Shown here: piece after piece, positions 26,575 through 39,985 of the stretch
Position numbering within the stretch: the stretch's first letter is position 1
How the letters are laid out: each line of letters begins with the position of its first letter
NCBI RefSeq assembly: GCF_027409185.1
Contig: NC_084463.1
Location: forward strand, 109,416,133 to 109,480,132
Direction of reading: 5' to 3'
From: Cynocephalus volans
Lineage: Eukaryota; Chordata; Mammalia; Dermoptera; Cynocephalidae
DNA length: 64,000 bases
Notes under the pieces: model-generated
Database searches by the model: none
Told to the model about the DNA's origin: nothing
The model's input: the letters and a program-made list of their open reading frames with translations, nothing else
Program-made: the position numbers and the translations under genes

Positions 26575-29500
26575 CTATAACCTGTGACCTTTTGTAAAAA
26601 AGATATTGGCCCATAGTTTTCTGTTTTTGTTGTATCTTTGTCTGGTTTTGGTATCTGAGTGATGCTGACCTCATAGAATGAATTTGGGAGAGTGGCCTCT
26701 GTTTCCACTTTTTGTAATAGTTTGAAGAGAATTGGAATTAAATTCTTTTCAAAGGTTTGGTAGAATTTAGCAGTAAAGTCGTCTGGTCCTGGGATTTTCT
26801 TTGTTGGGAGACTGCTGATTACTGCTTCAATCTCATTACTCAGTATTGGTCTGTTCAGGTTTTCTGTGTCTTCTTAGTTCAGTCTTGGTAGTTTGTATGT
26901 GTCCAGAAATTTGTTCATTTCCTCCAGCTTTTCAAATTTGTTGACATACAGTTGTTTATAATAGTCTCTAATGATTCTTTGTATTTCTGTGGTATCAGTT
27001 CTAATGTCTCCTTTTTCATTTTTCATTTTTGAGTCTTCTCTCTTCTTTTTTTAGTTAGCTTAGCTTAATGGTTTGTCTATTTTATCTTCACATCCTCTCT
27101 CAAATTAGGAACACACTCTCTGTACTTTCTTCTTCTGCAAATATGAGTAACCCGATGGATTAGTCCATTTTCTGTTTCTTATAACAGAATACTCAAAATT
27201 AGGTAATTTATAAAGAAATGAAATTTATTTCTTAAAATTTTGAAGGCTGGGAAGTCTACGGTCTAGGGAGTATATCTGGTGAGGTCTTTCTTCTTGGTGG
27301 GGGCTCTCTATTATAGAGTCCTGTGGCAATGCAGAGTATCACGTGGCAAGAATGGCATGAGTAAGAGAGTTAATGTGCTTACTTGCTCTCCTTATGAAGC
27401 CATCAGAACCACTCCTGTGACAACCCACTAACCCATTAACCCATTATTCCAGGAATGGATTAATCCATTCATCAGAGTACGGTTGTTACAATCCAATCAC
27501 CTCTTAAAGACCCCACCTTTCAACACTGCCATAGTCTGATTTCCCACCCTCTTAACACTGTTACAATGGATATCAAGCTTTTTAAAAATTTTATTGAGAC
27601 TTGATTTGTGACCTAACACATGGCCTCTCCTGGAGAATGTTCCATGTGTTGATGAGAAGAATATATATTCTGTGGTTGTTGGATGAAGTGTTCTGTAGAT
27701 ATCTGCCAAGTCCAATTTGTCAAAAGTATGGTTTAAATCCTGTGTTTGTTGGTTTTTTGCCTGATCTGTCCAGTGTTGAGAGAGGGGTGTTCAGGTCCCC
27801 AACTAGTGTCATATTTGGATTTATCTCTTTCCTCAGGTCTAAGAGTGTTTGCTTTATATATCTAGGTGCTCCACTGTTGGGTGTATATATATTTATGATT
27901 GTTATGTCTTCTTGCTGGATAGATCCCTTTATCATTATATAGTGGCCTTCTTTGTCTCATTTTATGGTTTTGGGGTTAAAGTCTGTTTCAACCAACATAA
28001 GAATAGCTTACTCCTGCTTATCTTTGGTTTCCATTTGCATGGTATATTTCTTTCCATCCTTTCACTCTTAGTCTCTGTGTGTCTTTACAGGTGAGGTGAA
28101 TCTTTTGAAGACAGCATCTAATTGGGTCTAGATTTTTAATCCAATCAGTCCATCTATGTCTTTTGAGTGGAGAATTTAATCTATTCACATTTAGGGTTAT
28201 TATTGAAAGGTATTGACTTACTCCTGGCATTTTATCAATTTTTGTTTGGATGTTTTAAATACCTTTTGTTCCTTTCTTCTCCTTTTCTTGTTTGTCTCCC
28301 ATGTTTGTTGGTTTTTTGAGGTAGTTAGATAAAGTTTCTCTTTCTCATTTGTATTTTTGTTCTTCTATTAGGTTTTGTTCTTTCTCATGTATTCATGGTA
28401 GTGATTATTTTTCTTTGGATTCCAAGCATAGTACTCCCTTGAGGATTTCTTATAGGGCTGATCGTGTGGTGGTGAACTCTTGCAGCTTTTGTTTGTCTGG
28501 AAAATACAATATTTTCCCCTCATTTCTGAAGGATAGCCTTGCAGGGTACAGTATTCTTGGCTGGATGTTTTTTCTTTTTACTGTTTTGAATATATCATCC
28601 CATTCTCTTCCAGCCTTTAGGGGTTCTGTTGAGAAGTCAGCTGTTATTCTGATGGAGTCTCTCTTATAGGTGACTTGATGCTTTTCTCTAGCTGTTTAAG
28701 ATTCTCTCTTTGTCTTTGAGCTTTGCCAATTTGATTATAAAGTGTCTCAGAGAGAAATTTTTTGGACTGAATCTGTTTGGGCATCTTTGAGCCTCCTGGA
28801 CCTGAAGGTCCACATCTCTCCCTATATCTGGAAATTTTTATGCTGTTATTTCATTGATTATATTTTTAATACCCTTTCCTTTCTCCTCTCCTTCTGGAAC
28901 ACCCATGATTTGAACGTTTGTGCACTTCAGGTTGTCTGCTAGCTCTCTTACATTTTCTCCATCTTTTAAATTCTTTTTTCTTCTTCTGTCCGCCTGGGTT
29001 ATTTCAAAAAGATCATCTTCAAGATCAGAAATTCTTTCTTCTGCTTGTTCTAGCCTGCTGTGTAAGCTCTCATTTGTTTTTATTTCATTGAAGGAAACCT
29101 TCAGCTCCAGGAGCTCTACTACATTCTTTTTTAAGGCATTATTCTCTTTGTATATTTCCTCCTTAAGAAACTGAATATATTTTCTCATTTCATTGTGTCA
29201 TCTGAGTCTTCTTATATCAATTGAGTTTCCTTAAGATTGTTGCTTGGAATTCCTTTTCAGTCATTTCAAGGACTTCCTGCTTTATAGTTTCTGGTACTTG
29301 AGAATTATTATATTCCTTCAGTGGTGTCATATATTTTTTTTTTCATATTTCTAGTATCCCTACATTGGTGTGTACTCACCTGGTATAGCAGTTGCTTTTT
29401 CTAGTATTCAGGAGTGGGCTTTGTGGAGAGGGAGTTCCTCTTGCAGATGTGTTTTATAATGATGTTGAGTGGGGTGTTTTAGTATTGGTTCCCTGTAGAT

Positions 29501-30390
29501 GCAGTAGTGTAGTCTCCATATAGGTACTTTGGCCGAATTTGGTATTGAAATTGCATGAGTGCCTCCATGGCCTAGTCCCTGGGGCATTTAGTGATTCCTT
29601 GCTGAGGTTGGTGACACTACGTTGGTTTGTCCAGGATGTGGACAAGCTCTCAAGTACTTGAGGGAAGTGCCTTGGTGCCCTGTTCACTCTTTGGCTGTGG
29701 TTGGTGACCCTGGGCAGGTCTGTTGGCACTTTATCTAGCTTCCAGCTTTGAATGGATGACCCTGGGTGGGTTTTCTCTTTCCTCTTTCCTACAGGCAGAG
29801 ACTCCTGCTGGGACCTTACTTCTCCCAGTTAGGGGATAGTGGTGATTGGGAATTTTCTTCCTTAATTTATTTGGATATCCTGGGTTTCTGTACTCTCAGG
29901 GGGTTCCACATGTACCTCTCCCTGGATGAAGGCAGTACCGTGGGATGTACATGCACCTCCCACCCCCAGGTGTGCTACCATGTTAGCAGTGTAGTTCCCC
30001 CTGTGGGTTGGGCCACTGGGTCATGGGTCTGCACTCACTCACTTCTTCCCCTGGGCTCCACTGTTGACTCTCCTTCTGCCTATGCCAACGAGTGGTCAGT
30101 GGGCTGCCCATAAGGCAGCAGTGGCTGCTTGTGTGGCAGTGAGCCACCTTTGCAGCAGCAGTTGCTGTGGTGTTGGCTGTCATGGATGACTTGCTCAGCA
30201 CTGGTGTCTGCGGCAACAGCAGGGAGCACTGCTGCCAGCAAGATGGCCAGCACACTAGTGCCATCAGTTGGGTCCAGATGGTGGGCAGGGCTACTTCCCA
30301 GGGCCGGAGAGGTGGCCGCACATAGTGGTTAAAGTTCTCTTCTATAATCAGCTCCCAAAAAGGTTTGATCAGATGTAGGTCCATATACTT
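26575..30390 (-). mobile_element. LINE-1 with 5'UTR, ORF1 and partial ORF2; 3' part missing
   Basis: On the minus strand: GC-rich 5' region (30390 to about 29220), an ORF1 coiled-coil fragment (29188-28838, with SRLEQAEERISDLEDDLFEI), an endonuclease region (28230-27573, with LSIITLNVNRLNSPLKRHRW and INPNMTLVGDLNTPLS) and the start of the reverse transcriptase region (about 27085-26575, [18 protein letters not shown]). All frames are interrupted. A MaLR LTR splits ORF2. The element stops inside the reverse transcriptase and has no 3'UTR or poly(A). Confidence 0.88.
27157..27572 (-). mobile_element. MaLR-type LTR inserted in the LINE-1 at 26.6-30.4 kb
   Basis: Reversed LTR beginning GGATTAGTCCATTTTCTG with GGTAATTTATAAAGAAATG, the standard 3' end of this LTR class read backwards. 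It separates the endonuclease and reverse transcriptase parts of ORF2, and about 0.5 kb of ORF2 is missing at the junction. Confidence 0.7.
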
Positions 30391-31429
30391 GTTTTCATTC
30401 TATAATATTGTTTGGAATGATAAATGCCTAGAGAGTTTCTGTTAAAATAGTAAGTTATGAAAAGGTTACTCACATTAACATTTGTATAGTCACAGTTATG
30501 ACTCTGAAAATTTAAATATCATAAAATGGGGGTGGTAGTTTGCATGCATCAACTCTATTGCTAACTGAGTGGTAGCCTACCCCAACATTTCTGTTATGCT
30601 GGGAAACATGGTTGACACATCTGAGACAGAGGACAGAGCCATCCTCAGTCTCCTGGAAGGCCAAGGCCTTACATCTAATTTCCTCTATTCTTTCCTTTTT
30701 TCTTTTCTTTTAGGATAAATGGCATCCCATGCTGTCCTTGGTTCCTTCCTCCTAGATACTCATCAGTCAATTTTCAACTAAACAAGATGTATTGGAAGCT
30801 GTCACTTTGAACTTCGTGTGTGTGTATGTGTGTGTGCATAGTTTTTACTACCAAACGTGATTTACTATACATAATTGCTAGGAGCCTCAGCTTTCCAGCA
30901 TAGAGATTCCAATACTGTAAAGAAATATCTTTTGCTGACAATAGTTCAGTTTGTGTTATAAAAGCACATCTTCAGAGCATGTCAAGAGTAAGTGATCTCT
31001 GATAAATAGCACTGAAGTTTGACTGACAAAAAAAGTATCTTCACCATTTCGGAAATTTATAGACTTCACTAAAACCCTCTTCCCAATACTGAATACTGCT
31101 CGCAATCCTTATATTCCTAGTGATTTAGATCCTTGTCTTGTTCCCCACAGCAAGTGTCCTAAGCCTGTCTATTCTCAAAACTTCTAATTACTCACTGTTA
31201 GTAGATAGCTCACCTACCACTGAGAAAACAGACGTGCAAACTCCCTCAATTTTCCTTTACTATGTCAAAATATATCTTCATTTCCCCATCTACTGTCTCA
31301 GAGGCATGCCTACTCCTTTTGAAGAAATACCTCTACTACATTAGAGCTCCTGCATCCTCTATCTCATGTCCTCCTCTTTCTTGTTCTATCCCCTCATTCT
31401 TGTAAGCACTCCCTCCAGGGGTTTTCTGA

Positions 31430-32040
31430 GAAGGAGTGCATAGGAGGCAAATTTTTTTGATACTTTGCAAAGCTGAAATTGATTTCAAACTATTCTCCCA
31501 CTGGATTGATAGTTTGGCTGAGTAATGAATTATAGGTAAAAATATTTTTGATTAATATTTTAGAACGCATTGTTCCACTGATCATTTACTCATATACTTT
31601 CTAATACTTCACCTGGGTAACATAATGCATATTTTTGTCTTTGGAAGCTTATAGGATCTTTCTCTGAAATCTCATGATGATATGTCTTGGTATGGATACT
31701 TTTTCATTGTTCCAAGGAACTTAGTGGACCCTCTTAATCTGCAGGCTCATGTCTTATAGTTCCAATAAATGTTCCTGCATTATTTCTTTGATAAATTTCA
31801 TCTCCTGCATTTTCTCTAATTTCTCTTTCTAAAACTCCTATTACTTATATGTTGGACCTCCTTGATTGATCACCTAATTGTCCATCTCATTCTTTTTGTT
31901 CTACTTTATAGGAAATTTTGTAAATTTTTCCTTCGAATTCTTTTCTCAATTTTAAAATTTCAACTATGATGTTTTTACTTTCCAAATGCTCTTTCTTGTT
32001 CTTGTTATTCCTTTTATTCTATAGCTCTTGAGATTCTTGT
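31430..32040 (-). mobile_element. Probable older LINE-1/HAL1 ORF1-region fragment
   Basis: The T-rich text resembles the reversed ORF1 coiled-coil region seen at 28.8-29.2 kb, including TTATATGTTGGACCTCC and the CTCATTCTTTTTGTTC area. Highly decayed, so family placement is tentative. Confidence 0.4.
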
Positions 32041-32299
32041 TTGACCTTCCCTACTCTTAGTGTCACTATCAACTCCTTCTCCTATCTCTATGACCACTCT
32101 TTTTTAGTATCTTTCATCTCTACCTCTTCTTCTGCACATCCTTTAATTGGAAGATTTTCTTCTTGGCTCTTTTCTATGTACAGCCTCTCCCTAGGCATCT
32201 TATCTGCTTGCATGGTTTCAATTACATATGCTGATATTTCCAAACTATTACCTCTAGCTCCAACCTCTCTTTTAAGTTCTAGACCTGAACTCCCAACTA

Positions 32300-32705
32300 C
32301 CTGGTGAATGTTTCTCCTGGATATCCCAAAGACACCTCAAACTTTATATCTTGTTGATGGCTTCAAGCATTCATGCTCCAATCTCATGAACAACTTGTCA
32401 TCCCCAGAAAATACCATGAAAGTTAACATCTTTGATAGGCTCAACTGAAATGTCACCTCTTCAGTAAAGCCTTCTCTGACTTCTTCCTATCCCTAGGCAG
32501 TATGGTTTATTCCCTCTCTTGGCATCCAAGGCATAGTTCATAGCCCATAACACTTGTTCACAAGTATTATTCACCATGATCTAGTCTGTTGACTCTGCTA
32601 GATTATAAGCCTCTTGAAGGCATGGGCTATTCATCTTTATATCAGCATGAGCTCTGTCTTCTACATTTAGCAATTGGCTATTACTAAATAGCTGTTGAAT
32701 TACAG
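32300..32705 (+). repeat. L2 fragment
   Basis: CTTCAGTAAAGCCTTCTCTG followed by TTATAAGCCTCTTGAAGGCA and a degraded tail match the L2 order. Confidence 0.65.
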
Positions 32706-32709
32706 TAAT

Positions 32710-35700
32710 TTTAAATGAATATACACTATAAATTTTTGACTGTGATATCATAAATTAAGCGTAGACTATAATCAGAAACCTAATTCACTAAAAAAAAAAA
32801 AAAAAATTACATAAGTTTCAAAATGTACCTGTGGTTAATTTTAATCTTAATTATTTTTTAGTCAAACATTCCCAATTTTATCCAAAGGCACATTCTTCAT
32901 AGTCACTTGCACATGTGTAAATTTGGGATTTGAAAGGCTAATTCAGTTTTAAATCATCTGCTCACCCAAGCAGGCACCTGAACAGTTTCTTTAGAGTACA
33001 GAACATATTTTGCTGTTGTTATATGGCATAACCAAAAATAAAACAAACAAACAAAGGCAAAAAGAGATCTCTTTAGAATGTATCACCCATACAAAAATGT
33101 TAGTAATGGGTAGCCAACAAGCATGCCAACCCTCTGGTAATTTTGTCCAGAAATGTCAAGTGATTAAAGAGTAAGGAAAAAAAGGACACTTCTGAACCCT
33201 AGCTAGAGCACTACTACTTAGGGCCTTACAAGGCTGTATAAAGAAAGTTCATTCATATGCACGGAGTAAGCTTTGTTGGGGGCTTTCTATTTACTTTAGT
33301 CTTGGTTTGATTTTCTTTTTCAAACTAAGCCCTAACACCAAATCTTCATTTTATTTTTTTTCCTTTTTCCTGTTGAACTGATGCTATGTTAAGATATAAG
33401 TATGAACATCTCATAAGTGTTTTAAATCCATGCAATTGTTTGAGAAGGCATACGTGCTGGGCCAATGAAGCCAAAACATTAGAGCTAGGAATTTTGATGA
33501 AGATAATAATTGCTTACAGACTAGCTTGTTTTAACTTGCTGAACAAAGGACACAATTTTATACCACGTTTTCATCATAGGCTTTTCCCTGCATAATCACG
33601 ATTATAATGAGCACTTTAAAAAGGGAGATTATCTACAGGTTAAGGAGTAAGGAAGTTATCAATTAGATTCCATCATCTTCAAAATTTTACTTACTCAAAC
33701 TTTACATTAATAAAAAAAAATATTTTGGCTGACTTAAGTACTGTTTTGAATCTTTACAAGCCATTTGTTTAGTGTACACAGCATAAATCTAGGAATGAAG
33801 ACAACCTGGTTCACTTCCAGTGCTGCCCTGAATACAGCCTTGGATGTATAAATTTCTTTGTACCTTAGTATACATCTTGGACGTTCCTGTATAGAGATAC
33901 AGTTCCATCTTTCTCACATCTGAAAGCTGCATTCAGGCTCTATCTATGCCTATTCAGGAGGGAGGGAATAAGCAGCTCACTCCTCCCTCACTCCTTCTCT
34001 TATTCAGTTACTTTTATCACTTGCAGACCCCCCAATTCAATATTCAACCAATATTTATCAAGTGCCTTCTCCATGACAGTCAATGCAGTGAGGCTGGGGA
34101 TGAGCTCAGTCCCTAAGAGGATAATAATACTAGTTTACTGACTAATAGAAAGGATTGTCTTAGTCATTCTGTTTTAGTACTCTTTGGATTTCTATTCTTT
34201 GGATCTCCTATTCTTTATTTCCTCTAGAATACATACCTGGAAGAAAGTTAAAGTGGGGTTCAAAGGATTGGGTTAAGGCAGTCACTCAGTTATTGGATGG
34301 TTACAGAGCCAGGCAATCTAGAAGTCAACATGGTTTGGAAGATGTAGATAAGAAGTCATGTAATGGACAAATGTCACCAATTCACAGACCAAGATAACTC
34401 TTTGTACGGTTACCAGGGTGACTATAGGTTTGCTGAATCTTTTGCCCTTATAACTCTGTCCTCTAAGACATAACTCTCTGGACCTCATTCAGCAAGCTAT
34501 ACTGACTTCTGATTCTCTTAAAGTAGGGATCCATTCATCTCAGCACAAAGCTTTCAGTATCAGTGTGTGAAAGGCAGAGCCATGTCTTCCAACTAAGACT
34601 GATACCTTGTAAAGAGAGGAAGGGAGTGGTAAGTGAGAGACCTGTATTGTCCAGAAGTAACAAAGGGCCAGATTTTAATGGCAGGACTTAAATTTGAGAC
34701 TTCAAACTTTGGACATTTGTTCATTCTTCCCCATTGACCCATCCTATTGGCATTTGTATAACAACCTCCTCTACTCTTCATCTCTTATCTGTTGCTTGCC
34801 CTGATCCTTGCTATCCTGAGGTCATTTGGGTCTGATCCATTGCCTTTTTCTGACCTTGGGTCACAGATATGCTCCCAATCTGAAACATTTATCTGGCTCC
34901 ACACCGGAATCCTGGCCTAGGCTTGACCACAAACTAAATTTATTCTCTTGCCACCTGTTTCCATGCCATTCATTTCATTATCATCACAGCTTCTGGTCCT
35001 GCTTTCCCATCCACTGCTGCCTAAAGTTCTAGTGCTGGCCGGAATTATATTATCTTTTTTATCTCATTCTGGAAGGACAAAAGAATTAAGTAATAATTAG
35101 TTTATTTGACAACACTATAAAGAGAGGATATAAATTTGCTCACAATTAACTGTAACATGTGCATCCAGTTATATCTTTCTGTACCTCAAATTTCCCATCT
35201 TTAAATTAATGCATTTTCTACCACGTTCTCTCAAAGATATATTTATACTTAAGATAACATGCACTCTGGGATTACAGTAAAGCTATAATACACTCCTGCA
35301 TTCCTAACTGTAAAATGAGTATTAAAAACATCTAGAAAAAAATTGGCTCCCTAAAAGGAATGAAAAATTTGAGTAATGTGTTTTTCAAATATAGTATCTA
35401 TGCCAAATATTTCTGAAATGTTAGATAAAAAGAAAAATATTATAAATGAATTAAATAGAGAATACTCTTTTGAAGAAACTCAATGGAGGGTTCTTTTTCA
35501 TAAGAACGGTTTTGGAAATGTTGACAATTATCCCATAATAAGCATGTTTCATATGTTCAGACATAATTGCATTGAATTTTCTGAAAAAGAGACTTATCTG
35601 ATCAAGCTTATGGGAAAGGAATATTCTTCTGAGTACATTTGATTGGTTTAACTCATTTTAACACTTTGACTTTTAATTGGTGAATTACTAAAACAGATGA

Positions 35701-35935
35701 ATTTTCCTTTTAATTTAAAGGCACAAGTATTTTCATTGTTCTAGCGTAAAGAGTAAGTCCAAAGTATTATACAAAACATGTTTCTAAAATTTAATAGTTA
35801 AAGGACACTCCTGATCTCAATTCGTAGGAGGTGCTGTATCTGGAAAGTGTAAATAAAAGCAAATGGTTTCCTGAAATTGCGCCAAGGCTACATGTCAACT
35901 GCCTGGCAGGAAATGCTTTTGGAGGGCTTAGATAA
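32710..35935. other. Non-coding sequence
   Basis: AT-rich, unique. The 88-codon frame at 35376-35642 has no recognisable motif. Nothing supported. Confidence 0.5.
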
Positions 35936-35950
35936 ATAGACTATCATCTT

Positions 35951-36096
35951 TTTTTTTTTTTTTTTTTTGTCTTTTTCGTGACCGGCACTCAGCCAGTGAG
36001 CGCACCGGCCATTCCTATATAGGATCCGAACCCGTGGCGGGAGCGTCGCTGTGCTCCCAGCGCTGCACTCTCCCGAGTGCGCCACGGGCTCGGCCC
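35951..36096 (-). mobile_element. GC-rich CYN-like SINE variant
   Basis: Near-identical to the copy at 12608, same orientation. Target duplication GACTATCATCTTTTTTT starts at 35939 and again at 36097. Confidence 0.9.
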
Positions 36097-36114
36097 GACT
36101 ATCATCTTTTTTTG

Positions 36115-37360
36115 GAAAAATATTCTCTTTGGATTTTTATGAAGCAAATATACTGAATTTAACCAACATCACAAATCATAATAAGCAAAAAAAAAAAGGG
36201 ACTTAGAATTTTTAAATGATGGTACTTGTAGTATACCTATGACAATTAAATGGTCTGTCCTTCACTTTCAACACACATGAACCTTATTGCTTAAAGAGAA
36301 CGTACTTAATACATGCTTGTTGAAATCTTGTGGTGAATCAAATCTTTTCTTTCCATTAATTTTCATCATGATTTTGGTGAAGGTTTATCTTATGAGAAAT
36401 TTTCACTTAGCAGCAGCTCTTAATATTTTAGTATTATGGAATGATAATACCTTCTTGCATTTACATAGCAATGAATTTTTTAAAATATATTACATCATCA
36501 TCTTAATCTTTTCTAACACCTCATTTTATAAGTGCTAGCAGGTTAAATAATTTGGTAGTAGTCAAAGATTAAAACAGAGAACCAGGTCTAGAACGAAATA
36601 GTTTGAAACATTTTCTAGTGTATTCCTTCTGTCCCCACTATGGATCAGAAAATAGATCTGATAATCCCACTGCCATCTTTACTAAAATAATCCTTCTACC
36701 TCACTTCACTTTTACTTTCTTTAACTGCAAAAAGGATTATGACAATCTAGGTGTTGACTGAGGCCTGCTATCAACCAAAGAAATCTCCTGTCTCGCATAA
36801 AGTCTACTCAGCCTTTCTGCACCTCCTTTCTCTCTCCACCATTCTCACCTGTTCTATTTAGTTCCAACCCCAACCACCCATCTTCTCTTCCTCCTTTCCC
36901 AACCTGGAAGCATCCTCTGCCTCACCCACCTCATGCCCAATTTTTCCCAGTCACAATGGGGAGCAAAATTTCCCTGACCCCAAGGAGCAAAGTAATATGA
37001 GAGGTGACATACCCCTCTATCTGCTATGCCTTATCCTATAGTCTAGGTGCCTCAGATAACAATTTGACCCACCTCAACTTTGGGGTCCTTCCCCATGTTC
37101 CACAACCACCAGCCGTTACTTCCTATATCCACCCAATCTGCTCATCCCCCCAAAACAGGACATTTTTGCATTAGTTATTACTGAGGGTTGGAGGAAGAAA
37201 AATAAGCTTTGTATAAAGGCCATTTTATGTTCTCTCCACAAAATGTGGAAAGGAAGAGAAAATTCTGGGAAGAAGGTGGAGTAGAAAGCACTGGGAATAT
37301 CTCTCCCCATGTAGACAATTGCACCATCAGTTGTTGCAAGAATCTGTGTGATGTAACTAT
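36115..37360. other. Non-coding sequence
   Basis: No recognised repeat or exon. Pyrimidine-rich between 36780 and 37100. Confidence 0.5.
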
Positions 37361-37364
37361 AGTT

Positions 37365-37688
37365 GGCCATCCATATCCACAGGTGCCACATCCAAGGATT
37401 CAACCAACCATGGATTGAAAATATTCAGAAAATAAATAAATAAATAATAATAATAATACAATAAAAGATAATACTAATAAAAAAAACAGTACAACTATTT
37501 ACATATCATTTTATTGTATTAAGTATTATAAATAATCTAGAGATGATGTAAAGTATACAGGAGGATGTACATAGGTTATATGCAAAAACTACACCATTTT
37601 ATATAAGGGACTTGTGTATCTGCAAATTTTGGCATCCTGGAGGAGGGGTCCTGAAACCAATCCCCCACAGACAACAAGGGACAACTTT
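37365..37688. mobile_element. Tigger-like (MER2-type) non-autonomous DNA transposon
   Basis: Begins AGTTGGCCATCCATATCCAC, has GGATTCAACCAACCATGG, and ends CCCACAGACAACAAGGGACA before ACTTTT, forming imperfect terminal inverted repeats. An A/T-rich simple repeat lies at 37430-37460 inside it. Confidence 0.75.
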
Positions 37689-38356
37689 TGGAGCTCTGGA
37701 GTCTGTTGAAGGCTTGCAACTTACAGAGGAAGGCTTGGACATAAATTGCAGTTAATTTTGGTCAATTTCAGCTCTTAGCACAATAGAAGCTATCCATCCC
37801 CTGGCAGGCAGCTATGTGCATGTTGCAAGAATGCAGTTGGACGCTTACCTAATACCATATACAAAAACTAATTCAAAATGAATCAAAGATAAATGTAAGA
37901 CCTAGAACATCAAAATTCTTAGAAGAAAACACAAGGCAAAATCTTCAAAACACTGACTTTGGCAATGATTTCTTGACTCTAACACCAAAGGCACAGGCAA
38001 CAAAAGAAAAAATAAATTGGACTTCATGAAAATTTAAAAATTTCGTGCATCAAAAGATACTATCAACAGAGTAAAAATGCAACCCACAGAATGGGAGAAA
38101 ATATTTGTAAATCATATATTTGAGAAGGAATTCATATCCAGAATACACAGAGAACTCCTAAACCTCAACGACAACAAAAAGCAGAGAACATGATTCAAGA
38201 GTGGGCAAAGGATTTTAATAGACATTTCTCAAAAGAAGATATATATACAAATAGCCAATTAGCACATGAAAAAGATGTTCAATATCACTAATCATTAGGG
38301 AAATGCAAATCAAAGCTACAATGAGATACCACCTCCCACCCTCTAGGATGGCTACT

Positions 38357-38418
38357 ATAAACACGCACACACAAGCACACATACGCACGTGCATACACAT
38401 GCGTGTGCACACACACAG
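38357..38418. repeat. CA-rich microsatellite inside LINE-1
   Basis: Imperfect CA/CG/TG alternation such as CACGTGCATACACATGCGTG, lying within LINE-1 ORF2-derived sequence. Confidence 0.85.
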
Positions 38419-38657
38419 AAATTAACAAGTGTTGGTGAGGATGGGAGAAATGGGAATCCTGTGGACTCTTGGTGGGAATGTAAAATGGTATAACTACTAT
38501 AGAAAACAGTATGGCAGTTCCTTAAAAAGTTAAAAAGAGAATTACCATAATTCCACTTCTGGGTATATTCCAAAAAGAACTGAAATCAGAGTCTCAAAGA
38601 GATTTGTAAACCCATTGTTCATAGCAGCAGTATCCACAATAGCTAAAACATGGAAGC

Positions 38658-39029
38658 TTAAATCCCCACTGTAACTGTTGAGGGTGGGAAATCCTATTTT
38701 GGAAATTGAAAGGTGGGGCCTTGAAAAGATGATTACATTGTAGGACCATGCAGTAGTGAATGGATTAATAATGGTGGTCAGGGGCGTGGTTCTGAGGGCT
38801 TTAAAAGGAGAGTGAATGAGATCGGTCTCTCTCACTCTCACTGCTCCACCATTTCACAATGTGATACCCTGCCATCAGTGTCATCACCACCACCAAGGCC
38901 TTCACCAAATGTGTTTCCTGGACTTTGGACTACCCAGTCTCTGATACTTAAGCAATACATTTAATTTTCTTTATAAATCACACAGTTCCATATAATTTTA
39001 TTATAAGCAACAGAAATGGACTAATACAA
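38658..39029 (+). mobile_element. MaLR-type LTR nested in LINE-1
   Basis: Ends ACAGAAATGGACTAATACA, the diagnostic terminus of this LTR class, directly followed by resumed LINE-1 sequence. Contains CTTTATAAATCACACAGTTC near the end. Confidence 0.75.
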
Positions 39030-39358
39030 TGTGGTACAGCCACACAACGGAATATTACTCAGCCTTAAAAAGGAAGGAAATTCTGCAGTATGCTACAACA
39101 TGGGTGAAACTTTAGGACATTGTGTTAAGTGAAACAGTCAGTCACAAAAAGACAAATACTGTATGATTCCACTCATATGAGGTACCTAGAGTAGTCAAAA
39201 TCAAAGAAATAGATGGTAAAATGGTGATTGCCAGCGGCTGAAGGTAGGGGGGAATAAGGAGTTATTGTTTAATGGGAATAGAGTTTCAGTTTGACAAAAA
39301 GAGTTATGGAAATGGATGGTGGTGATGGTTACACAACGTTATATATGTGTTTAATACT

Positions 39359-39985
39359 GAGATAGGAGATGCTCAGTTTTCCTGAGTCTGGGTCCCAGGC
39401 TGCTCCTCTGAGTCTCAAACCACTCCCAGAAGTTCAGGCCCCTCCTCTGGGCCCTGAGCTAGGAGAGAGTTACTGTTGTTTGTTGCACCTATTTTTTAGC
39501 ACAACAGAGACTACAGGAGGCAATTTTGATCATTTTCAGTGGTTGAGCATGCACAATAAGTTTGTCTTTGAGTGACCCTCCACTAGAGGTGCTAGACAGT
39601 GCTGAGTATATTTTAAGTACGCTCAGTGTATATCCTGGAATTTGAACACTCTGCAGGAGCTAAAAGAAACAAACAGAGCATGCACAAGATCAAGTTACAT
39701 AACTGGGAATTACCCCTTTAGTTGAATCTCACAGATAGCATGAATATGTATAGATAGCCAACTATGAAGGTAGAATCCAGGACAAAAGCAAGGCCGTTGC
39801 TGACTCTCAATCCAGCCCACACTTTGCCTGTGAAGTATGTATTCCTCACTCTTTGCATTAAGCTTGCTTTCACTTTCTACTTTGTCTCTGTTCCTGAATT
39901 CTTTCCTGTGGCAGAGTCAAGAACCCAATAAGGAGAAAGGGTCAAGGTCAGGTATCAGAACTGCCCAGACCCTCTAACTCTGGTA
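39359..39985 (+). mobile_element. Candidate solo LTR (ERV1-like) nested in LINE-1 3'UTR
   Basis: About 620 bases of unrelated sequence interrupt the LINE-1 3'UTR. Its last third contains CATTAAGCTTGCTTTCAC, CCTGAATTCTTTCCTG and CAAGAACCCAATAAGG, text typical of gamma-type LTR R/U5 regions. No gag, pol or env is present. Boundaries are approximate. Confidence 0.45.

Noticed and set aside
29766-30384. Frames of 115 and 133 codons near 30 kb
   Set aside because: They lie in the GC-rich 5' region of the LINE-1 and have no gene-like features.
35376-35642. 88-codon frame with protein-like composition
   Set aside because: AT-rich context, no motif, no retrogene hallmarks such as a poly(A) tail or flanking duplications.
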